Shown piece by piece: positions 6,016-14,000 of a stretch of DNA of 26,358 bases. The stretch covers positions 1 through 26,358 of IMG/VR virus record IMGVR_UViG_3300042392_000347. One strand, 5' to 3'. The notes below the pieces were generated by a model. It ran no database searches and was not told the origin of the DNA. It was given only the letters and a program-made list of their open reading frames with translations. Origin of the DNA: a virus. Made by a program: the position numbers and the translations under genes. Within the stretch, counting starts at the first letter, position 1. The number at the start of each line of letters is the position of its first letter.

Positions 6016-8091
6016 TTACTGCTGCATGCCTTGGGTTTGCATGCCACCCATCTCCGCAGGAGCCGTGCCGATGCGACCGATCTCTGCGTTCTGGGCCTGC
6101 TGGAGTTGGAACTGGTACTGCTCGGCGTATTTCTGGAGTCGCGTTGCGAATGCCTCGTCCGATTGTGCGCGTTGTGCGACATCTGGTTGTTGAACATACG
6201 CTTGCACAAGCTGCATTGCGATCTGTGCGCCATTGGGCTGGGCAGGAACCTCGATGCCTGCGAAGATTTTGGCGAGGTCGTCCGTGACATTCTTCATGAC
6301 CTTCTGCTGCGCTTCCTCTGCTGGTTGCAGGACATAGTCGGCAAAGATCGGATTGATGCTAGAAGCCGTGAATTCAAGTAGCTTATTGACATCCATGATG
6401 CCGTTGCGGTCGAGTTGTACCAGAGACACCATGTTTTTCAACTGCGTCTCGGCAGTCTCTGGGTCATTGCTCTGGGAGTCGAAGTTGACCACGATGGAGA
6501 AGTTCTCGTCAGCAGAACCCTTGGTCATCACCTGCGGGTTGGGGTTGCCAGTAACTTGGAAGAACACCTCATCAGGCCCCATGCGTTGATACAGCTTCCA
6601 AGCAAGGTTCAGGACATCACGCACATGGTCTAGGAACTTGGACACGAAGTATTGCTGCCTCATGGACGAGAGCGGATTGTTAAGGTCGAGACCAACGCTA
6701 CGGTCTGCCTGTCCGATCATCGAAACCTCAACCTCTACGGAGCCAGAGTCCATAGGTGGTGTCGGCCCCCACTGGATCTCACCCAGACGACGATATGGGA
6801 TGCGCCTGCCCGGCCCCCAGTCGGAGGGAGGCTTGCCAGCAGGGTGCATGAGCGGAGGAAGGGTTGCCAGAGATGCGCGGTCAACACGCGAGTCACGCTC
6901 GGTTTTGATCTGGAGTTGTGCGCCACGGAGGATGTCCCCGAAGGTCTGCACCTCGTACATGCGCTTCTGGTTGTTAGACAAACGAGTTACCACAAACGGA
7001 TAGTCGTCATAGCCATTAAGAAGTTCGTGCTTGGCGTAGCCCTCTGCGGACGGGTGGAAAACGGTACAATAGATGCCCTCGCTGCCATCCTCTTCGTCAA
7101 TCAGACGCTGGTAGCCGTAGACCACCATGACGAGGTCGTTGTCGTCGGTAATTGGCAACCTTGTGATGTTCTTCTGCTTCTCCCCGTCGAGGTACATGCT
7201 GTCCTTGCCGCGAAGGTTTTCGATAGCGTAGTCAACCCAATCCTCGTCCCATCCCTCGTTCGTGACCTTCTTCTCCAACTCTTGAGCCGTGAGGAAGGTG
7301 CGCCAGAAAATGTAGGGTGACCGCTGCGGGTCAGAGACATAGGGCGGTAGGATGACCTCCCCGTCCGGGGCACAGGAATGGACGACCGGGCGATCCACGG
7401 TTACCCTCGGAATGGGCATTTGCGCCTCTCCCTTCGTTCTGAGGTCTTTGAGGGCCTTTCTGGCTCTCTTCCCCGAAAGTGCAGGGAAAGCCTGAGAAAT
7501 CAATCCTAGGGCCATTTCCGTGGCATTCTCGTCCATGAGCAGATCCACCATCTCTGGAGCGGCCTGCGCCACCTCGTCCAGAGTCATGGTTTGGAGGTAG
7601 GTACGGGACTCTCGCTGCCAGCCGACATAGGAGATCATCAATCCTTTTTCCAACAGATAGTTAGCCCCCAGTTCCATGTGTTCTCGGAAGTTGGGAATAT
7701 AGCTTGACCGCATCCACTTCAGGAATCCGCTGACCATCGCCGCCCGTGGCATGGATGCCATCGAAGTCGGGAATGCCTTGATGTGGGAGCGTTGGAGGGC
7801 TTGGTCGAAAAGTGCTACATAGGTATCGATCCGCTCACCAATGACATTTACCTCTTGGTCGGAGGCTCCCTCCCACGGGAATGCGTTAGCACCGTGCTTG
7901 CGGAGGTCGTCAGACTTACCTTCCCAGATATTGCGCCTCTCGTCATACGAACGCAGGCAGGACTGGAAATACTCATCGAGGTCTAGCAAAGCGGTCTCGT
8001 AGGCATAGGAAAGAGAACCAACATCTGGCTCCTTCTCCACATAGATCAACGCTTCACCCTCTAGGGCTTCTGATTCATATTCAGTTTCCAT
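6016..8091 (-). CDS. Portal protein, P22/podovirus-like (691 aa)
   Basis: Forms the dodecameric vertex ring through which DNA is packaged and ejected, and docks the terminase. The length (691 aa) fits the large P22-type portal class. The N-terminus is acidic and aromatic. Around residues 35-75 is a helical segment with RNIWEGKSDDLRKHGANAFP followed by WEGASDQEVN, a pattern I know from such portals. A long alpha/beta body follows, and the C-terminal 100 residues are Gln-rich and helical (ATRLQKYAEQYQFQLQQAQN), as expected for a barrel-like tail inside the head. Its start overlaps the 93-aa gene by 11 bases. It follows TerL in the packaging module. Assigned from sequence pattern, size and context. 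Confidence 0.9.
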   Translation of the reverse strand: METEYESEALEGEALIYVEKEPDVGSLSYAYETALLDLDEYFQSCLRSYDERRNIWEGKSDDLRKHGANAFPWEGASDQEVNVIGERIDTYVALFDQALQRSHIKAFPTSMASMPRAAMVSGFLKWMRSSYIPNFREHMELGANYLLEKGLMISYVGWQRESRTYLQTMTLDEVAQAAPEMVDLLMDENATEMALGLISQAFPALSGKRARKALKDLRTKGEAQMPIPRVTVDRPVVHSCAPDGEVILPPYVSDPQRSPYIFWRTFLTAQELEKKVTNEGWDEDWVDYAIENLRGKDSMYLDGEKQKNITRLPITDDNDLVMVVYGYQRLIDEEDGSEGIYCTVFHPSAEGYAKHELLNGYDDYPFVVTRLSNNQKRMYEVQTFGDILRGAQLQIKTERDSRVDRASLATLPPLMHPAGKPPSDWGPGRRIPYRRLGEIQWGPTPPMDSGSVEVEVSMIGQADRSVGLDLNNPLSSMRQQYFVSKFLDHVRDVLNLAWKLYQRMGPDEVFFQVTGNPNPQVMTKGSADENFSIVVNFDSQSNDPETAETQLKNMVSLVQLDRNGIMDVNKLLEFTASSINPIFADYVLQPAEEAQQKVMKNVTDDLAKIFAGIEVPAQPNGAQIAMQLVQAYVQQPDVAQRAQSDEAFATRLQKYAEQYQFQLQQAQNAEIGRIGTAPAEMGGMQTQGMQQ

Positions 8092-8362
8092 GTAATTCGT
8101 AATGCTCGGAGTCTAATTTCTTGTGAACTTTAATGGGTTTGCGAACTAGGCGAGGTGACATCCATGCGGGAACCTCGACGGCAATACGCTCCCCATCTAA
8201 CGATGCATACACATATCTGGGGTTGTTGGCGAGGCCAATCACCGTGACCTCCAGTGGCTCAGGTGCTGGTTCTGGGGCGGGAATGGCCGCTTCCGCCTGT
8301 GGTTCTACCTTTGGCGCAACCTTCTTGGCCACCTTCTTTGCTGCTTTTTTCTTTGTTTTCAT
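8081..8362 (-). CDS. Hypothetical Lys/Ala- and Pro/Glu-rich protein (93 aa)
   Basis: The N-terminus is a Lys/Ala run (MKTKKKAAKKVAKKVAPKVE) resembling histone H1-like tails. A Pro/Ala/Glu linker (PAPEPAPEPLEV) follows, then a compact beta-like domain with YVYASLDGERIAVEVPAWMS. It starts two bases behind the TerL stop. The string AGGAGG lies nine bases upstream of the ATG, the only good Shine-Dalgarno match I found, though it also encodes the last TerL codons. It overlaps the portal start by 11 bases. A small DNA- or RNA-binding role is possible from charge only; no family is recognised. Confidence 0.75.
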   Translation of the reverse strand: MKTKKKAAKKVAKKVAPKVEPQAEAAIPAPEPAPEPLEVTVIGLANNPRYVYASLDGERIAVEVPAWMSPRLVRKPIKVHKKLDSEHYELHGN

Positions 8363-8364
8363 GG

Positions 8365-9963
8365 TTAGTATCCTCCTGTGCCTTGTCTAGTTACAGCTAT
8401 ATGTGACCCGTCCACATGGTCAATACCAGAGATAGCGGCGTAGCGCAGGACATCTATGGGGTCTTTCCACGCCTCCTTCAGCCCACCGTCACCCGTGTAT
8501 TCACTCAGGGCTTGGATGATGTTCTCACACTCCTCGCTGACATAGAAATGCGGTCGGTTGACCGAATCTGACGGTATAGTTACATTAAATGACATTTTCC
8601 CGATCAAAGCTTGCAACCCATCGTCGATTTCCAAGCCGGGGGCGGGTATGCACACGATGCCCTCGTCGTTCAAATCCTCGATAATGCTACTAGCCCCATC
8701 TGCTGACTGGTACTTTGCCGCCCCAAGTCGGGGGTCAATGAGACGCTCTAGAATCTCCTCGTCACCCTCTAGGTCTTTTATGAGTTCCACATAGTCGCGG
8801 ATGCCGTATCCCTGCCCCTTTGCACCATCCCCAGCAACCCACTTGCCTCCTCGCCACTCTGCCCAGTCACCGACATCCACGCCCGGCCATTCCCTGTAGA
8901 CCCAGAATGTTCCAGTCGCGTCAACGGCAATCCAGCACATAAACCAATTTTTGGCTCCCGCAGGATCGACAATATGGTAGCGAGTCACATTTTTCGTTGG
9001 AATAGTGTCGGGGGATACCACATTTACCTCCTTGTTGAACCGGGGAAATTTGGTGGCGTGGGACTTGACTGGAACCCCGTACGCACGAATTAGGATCTCC
9101 TCCCTAGGCCTACCAACCAAAGTCTCCTTAATCCGCTCGTAGCCACCGAAAGGGTTGTCCTGTGAATGGAAATAATGGACGCTGGCATTGCGCTTCTTAC
9201 TCCGCTGGACATAGGGGACAAGCTCGCCATTTAGCAGTTCAGCCTCGCGGCTCTCTATGCTGGTGGCTCCATCCAAATACTCCTTGATCACCTCCGTGTA
9301 CCCGTCAATTGGGGTGAAGGTGAGCAGTAGCTTTGCGTTGCGGGTTGCCAGTCGGAACCGCAGGGTGTTGATCAACTCAGGCCCAAGCAAATACTCATCC
9401 AGCCAAACGCCCACATTATGCCAATTAGGAGAGCGAGAACCCAACTCCGCTCCCTCCAAGATGGTCGGGTTGTTCTGGTACTGGGAGTAGGTCTTAAATA
9501 TGATCTGAGAGCCGTTGGGTAGGATGAGCGATGAGTCGGTAAATCCATTCTTCTTCGTGTAGCTAATGTATGTCCCGGATGAAGTCTGCTTCGTGCGTAG
9601 CTCCGCTGGAAGCCAATCCCACACGGCACTCTGCTGCTGGCGAATACTGACCTCGGAAGTCTGTGCGAAGCACATGATCTCGGCGTTGGGGTTCTCTATA
9701 GCAGCACGCACCACGGAGAATGCGCCCCACTGCGTCTTGCCGCTGCGGTTGCCGCCTAGTGCCACGATCTCGTTTACCTCCTGCAACTGATCCTCTGCCT
9801 TCGCCCAGTGGGGGAGTCGGAAGCCAAAGCGGTACGGGTCGCGTTCTGCGTTGTCTACGGCTTCGTGATAGACCCTGTGAAGCTCGATAAGCTCCTCTGG
9901 CTCCATGAGGGAGATTTCCTCATCGGTCGGCGGGGAAAGGATCTGGTGGGTGCGCCACTTCAT
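8365..9963 (-). CDS. terL: Terminase large subunit (532 aa)
   Basis: ATPase and nuclease that pumps DNA into the head and cuts it. Walker A is GGNRSGKT at residues 70-77. Walker B is NVGVWLDEY near 183-191, with Asp189-Glu190. A coupling motif follows in LLLTFTPIDGY. The nuclease half begins around YHIVDPAGAKNW (first acidic residue in VDP), with later acidic candidates in RLIDPRLGA and DPIDVLRYA. The length is normal. I chose the ATG at 9963, whose ATGA overlaps the stop of the zinc-ribbon gene; the same frame is open upstream to 10026 but would overlap that gene by 67 bases. TerS, TerL and portal lie in one run. Confidence 0.95.
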   Translation of the reverse strand: MKWRTHQILSPPTDEEISLMEPEELIELHRVYHEAVDNAERDPYRFGFRLPHWAKAEDQLQEVNEIVALGGNRSGKTQWGAFSVVRAAIENPNAEIMCFAQTSEVSIRQQQSAVWDWLPAELRTKQTSSGTYISYTKKNGFTDSSLILPNGSQIIFKTYSQYQNNPTILEGAELGSRSPNWHNVGVWLDEYLLGPELINTLRFRLATRNAKLLLTFTPIDGYTEVIKEYLDGATSIESREAELLNGELVPYVQRSKKRNASVHYFHSQDNPFGGYERIKETLVGRPREEILIRAYGVPVKSHATKFPRFNKEVNVVSPDTIPTKNVTRYHIVDPAGAKNWFMCWIAVDATGTFWVYREWPGVDVGDWAEWRGGKWVAGDGAKGQGYGIRDYVELIKDLEGDEEILERLIDPRLGAAKYQSADGASSIIEDLNDEGIVCIPAPGLEIDDGLQALIGKMSFNVTIPSDSVNRPHFYVSEECENIIQALSEYTGDGGLKEAWKDPIDVLRYAAISGIDHVDGSHIAVTRQGTGGY

Positions 9964-10298
9964 AAGTTGGTCTTGTATGCGTCCGTTTCCGTGAGGATGT
10001 CGATTATCCGATAAACACTTCCGCATTTATCACATCCAAACGAATCATCCTCTGGAGGAAGTGATCCTCGGTTGCCATCCACAAAGTGAAGCTTGCTGTA
10101 TTTCTCACAGTGTCCGCAAAGACCAATGTGGGGAGTGATGAACTTCTCCAGCACCACATTCCAAACCTTAGCGTTGAACTTCTCGGCCAAATACGAGGCG
10201 TAGGCTAGGGTGTTGCACTTGTGATGGATGCCGTCCTGCTCCACCACATAGTGGTGAAATATCGGCCCATCAAATCTCGACTCTGGTTCTGGGATCAT
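9960..10298 (-). CDS. Small zinc-ribbon protein between the terminase genes (112 aa)
   Basis: Two Cys pairs, CGHC at residues 61-64 and CDKC at 89-92, are 24 residues apart and should bind one zinc ion as a ribbon. The N-terminal half contains several His (FHHYVVEQDGIHHKC) and a helix with ASYLAEKFNAKVWNVV. I see no nuclease signature such as HNH. The gene overlaps TerS and TerL by ATGA at both ends, so it is translated in step with the packaging machine. It may help recognise the packaging site or regulate terminase. The function is not known. Confidence 0.78.
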   Translation of the reverse strand: MIPEPESRFDGPIFHHYVVEQDGIHHKCNTLAYASYLAEKFNAKVWNVVLEKFITPHIGLCGHCEKYSKLHFVDGNRGSLPPEDDSFGCDKCGSVYRIIDILTETDAYKTNL

Positions 10299-10834
10299 GC
10301 GACAATTTCAGCCTCGACTGCCTTCGCCTTTACCTTGCTGGCAATGCGGCTTTTAGCCTCTGCGATCATCTTGGCGGCATCGTCGATAGATGCACCCTGC
10401 CTATGCTCCACAACCGCAGTAGCCATGCCAGAGAGTTGCATGGACTTGTCCGTTAAAACACCCACGGTGATCGCCAGTCGGTCTGGTGAGATGTTCTTGA
10501 GTTGGTCAGGGTCGTCAGCAAGTTGGTCTGCCTTCGCAAATAGCAGGTCGGTGTAGGTTTCAGCCGCCATCGCGTACTTCTGGCTAAACTCCTTCCGCTT
10601 CGTCTCCAGAGTGTCGCTGTGCCGCCACATGAGCGACCTCACGGTGTCACGGGCAAGCCCTGTGATCTCGGAGGTGGACTTGATGCTCTTGCCCTGTGCG
10701 AGCAGCCAGAGACACTTTGCCGCCGCCTGCGGGTTCCAGAACTCCACACGCTGCCTGTTACCGTGTTCCTCGGCTCGACGCATGACCTCTGCAAACCATT
10801 CTTGATCTGGTTCTGCGGTTAGTTTCTCGCTCAT
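10295..10834 (-). CDS. terS: Putative terminase small subunit (179 aa)
   Basis: Likely recognises phage DNA for packaging and stimulates TerL. Residues about 42-72 form a helix-turn-helix (LLAQGKSIKSTSEITGLARD, then TVRSLMWRH). A charged central helical part (KRKEFSQKYAMAAETYTDLL) fits the oligomerisation domain. The C-terminus is Ala/Lys-rich. Length and position, one gene before TerL, fit the role. The leader is A/T-rich without a Shine-Dalgarno sequence. TerS proteins diverge quickly, so the call rests on fold signature and synteny; another DNA-binding protein is the alternative. Confidence 0.75.
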   Translation of the reverse strand: MSEKLTAEPDQEWFAEVMRRAEEHGNRQRVEFWNPQAAAKCLWLLAQGKSIKSTSEITGLARDTVRSLMWRHSDTLETKRKEFSQKYAMAAETYTDLLFAKADQLADDPDQLKNISPDRLAITVGVLTDKSMQLSGMATAVVEHRQGASIDDAAKMIAEAKSRIASKVKAKAVEAEIVA

Positions 10835-10844
10835 TGGCTTAATT

Positions 10845-11051
10845 TTAATAATTCAAAATAGCCTTTTCCGCATCTGAGTCTCCTTGTGCGGCAGAACTTG
10901 CAAGGAAGTCAGCTTCCTCTGGGGCCGTTGGGTCAACATAGTAAAATGATCCATGTCCAGTATCGTAGATTCTAAATCCCCTTTCCTCAAGCAATTCGGT
11001 CGATGTGTCCTCGTTTCTGGAATAACTGATGTATTTTGCTATATTGCTCAT
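10845..11051 (-). CDS. Hypothetical acidic protein (68 aa)
   Basis: A small acidic protein with TELLEERGFRIYDTGHGSFY in the middle and EEADFLASSAAQGDSDAEKA towards the end. It is probably a small alpha/beta fold; there is no membrane segment and no family I recognise. Its ATG overlaps the TGA of the 1847-aa gene (ATGA), so it is probably translated by the same ribosomes. Its place between the internal-virion genes and TerS gives no clear function. Confidence 0.7.
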   Translation of the reverse strand: MSNIAKYISYSRNEDTSTELLEERGFRIYDTGHGSFYYVDPTAPEEADFLASSAAQGDSDAEKAILNY

Positions 11052-14000
11052 TGCTCTTGTTTTGGTAGTTCAAGGATTACAGCACCACTGTCGCGCATTG
11101 CGCCCATGATGGATGTTTCTTGTGGAACACCCTGCAACTTTCCTGTTTTTTCTTTGTATTGTCTAGCAAAATCTGGGAAATATTCAACAGCTTTTTTAGG
11201 TTTGGAATTCAAGAAATTATTGCCATTTTTCGGCCCAAGCATCACCCATTCGTAAGACTCATGAGCCACGAAGTTAGGATCAGATTTAAGTTGCTGCGCC
11301 GCTTTCGCTTCCTGAGCGGTCATGAACTTGGCTTGTTTTGGATCATCACCAAGATAAACCGCAAACAATTCTGGGTTCTTGGATAGTTCCACACTAGCCA
11401 CAATCTGATTGATATCAGCCCCATCGAAATCCGCAAGTTCCTTCATGACGGACTCTGTGTCAAACCCGTTGGCATCAATTCCGTAGGTAGCATTTACGGC
11501 AGCTTTTCTCTCATCGAAAGAATTTCCCAAATTGATCATCTGCTTACCATGAATTTCTTTTTTGATTTTTTTGAATGCTGCAGATTTGATGAACTTGTCT
11601 AATGCGCTTTTGTGTGTTTTAACACCTTTTTCCGTGCCAGTGTTGTTTTTGAGCCTAGTAGTTGCCGATTTGTAGTTTTTTAATATTGCGGCCAGCTTGA
11701 TTTCTTCTTCTGAAAATTTATACGATTGAAGTTTTTTGTCAGCAGCATCAATCTCTTTTGAGATTTTGACCTCTTGTTTTTTTAACTTATCAATCTCATT
11801 TTGATCTTTTGATTTTTGAATATCAGATTTAACTTCAGATCGTATTTTATTTTTCTTTGCAATTTCAGCTGTGTAGTATGACGTGTTAAATCTTTTCACC
11901 CCATAATTAGCTGCGTATAGCAACACATCTTTATAATCTTGCGATATATTTGCATGGTCAATCTCGTTTGAAACAGTCCTGACGGTGCGAAGATTTGAGC
12001 CATGTGCGTCCGGCCCCATGATGTATACTGCCAAATCAAATATTCCTTGATCAAAAGCCTTTTTCCTCATGCTCAATACAGGCTTCCAAGCATTGTTTGC
12101 CCATACAGCTTTATACTCAATGCCATCATCACCAATAATTGTCACCTGATTGGATTTTAGCCAAGGGTACAAAACCCCGCCCATATCGCCACCAGTTGCC
12201 GTGTGTCGATCAGCCATTGCAAGTTGAATTCGCTTTCCAGCATGTTCTTTTGCAAAGTCTTTTGTTTCTGGTTTTTCAAGCAATGTAGGATCAAATTTAA
12301 ACCTTACTTTTTTTCCATTGTTCAAATAAAAACTAACATTTGCTGGATCGGTAAATTGAAATGACTCAATATCTGCTTCGTTAATAATTTTTGGCCTTTC
12401 AGATATCAATGGCAATGCTTCTTTTTTCCCAATTGGTCTTGTGAACTGAACTGCGTTGGTATTCGGATCTCTAGACAAGCCATCCAAGTATCCGTAGTCA
12501 TATCCTTTTTGAACTCTGTCGTTTGGTGTTGTAAATTCACCTTCTGGCATGAAGCGGTTTTGCGCCTGTGGCTCTATCCACCCGATAGCATCTGCTGAAT
12601 ACGAGTCCAGCATCGCCTTGGATGTGATCGGGGTCAGCTTCTCATCCATCTCGTTGAGAGCAAACATCCGCTTGCCGTCTGCCCACAGACCTTGAGCCTC
12701 CTGCTTGTTAGCTACTGGGTTGAGGTCTTCTGGGGAGACCACCTCTGGCATCGCTCGCTGGGCTTCTGGCATGCGGACTTGGCTATCCTCGTAGCTTGGA
12801 GTGTAGCGTAGATCCTTTGGCTCGCCGTTCTCGTCTAGTATTGGCTCACCCTCTGGGAGGTAGTTGATCTTCACCAGATTGTTCTGGTAGGGCAGATTGG
12901 TAGATCCAACCATCTGAGTCGCCTTGTTGATCCGATCAAGCCTGTAGGTCTTAACCACTGCGTCAACTTTATCTGACGCAACTAGCGGGTTAATGTCCTT
13001 GTGTCCTGCACCGACATTGCCGAACACGGAGTTGATGAACGCCTTGTGAGACTCCCATGCAGCACCATACTTCTCCTTGAAGTGTGCGTCAGTAGGCTTG
13101 CCATCGGCTTCCCCGTGTAACTCAATCACCCTGTTTACATCGCGCAGGATAGCTTCAATGTTGCCCTCGTACAATTGAATACCCTTTTTGCTTGCCGCCT
13201 TCTTTGATATGTTGGCATGCATCTGGTTCGTACTCATGATACGAATCAAGATGTTACCCTTCTTGGTGATTTCAACACCATACGGAACCACATCGCGCAG
13301 GCTTGGCTCAATCTGGTCGTATCTCCATTTGCCTTTTTTGTTACGCTTGAGTGCGGCTTGGTAGATGATCGAAAAACGATTACCCCTAGTCTCTGGTGCG
13401 GCATTTGGATCTAGTGTCGCCTTGGCTGCTTCGTTAAGCATCTCAAGTTGTCGAATTTGCGGGTTGTTGAACCTCCCAGATAGACGAAGTATCCGAATTT
13501 GATCTTCGGTCAAATACTTTCCGCTCCAAGTTTGAGTGTCTGGGTTATAAACAAGTTGACCTTCAGCAATGGTCTCACCATTCGCTTGTCGTTTGTTCTG
13601 ATCGTCAATCAAGAGAAGACCTGCGGTTGCTCGCATCTCTTCGGTCTCCTTCTTGAGCGGGATAAAATCACCATCCTTATCAAGGAACGGAACGCCATCA
13701 GCGTCCCCCTCCCAGAATGACACCATTGACTTGAGAATAGGATCTGTCTTTCCGTTGATCTTGAGCTTAACACCTTCCTTGGCCTTTACTCGCGCTTGAT
13801 CAAATCCACCCTTTCGGCCAACGGAATCGCTGACCATTTTCTTGAACATCCTGCGGATCTCTGGACTCTGGTACATTTGACCACCTAGGAATCCATTTCC
13901 TGATACCATCTTACCATTCTTGTCCATCACGCCACCCAACTTGAAGTGCAGGTCGCGCAAAATGGATGACTTATTTAGGATGGAATCGCCTAGCGCACGA

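Noticed and set aside
5994-6290. Longer N-terminus for the 85-aa basic protein
   Set aside because: The extension overlaps the portal gene in another frame and reads as low-quality sequence; the ATG at 5993 fits the spacing.
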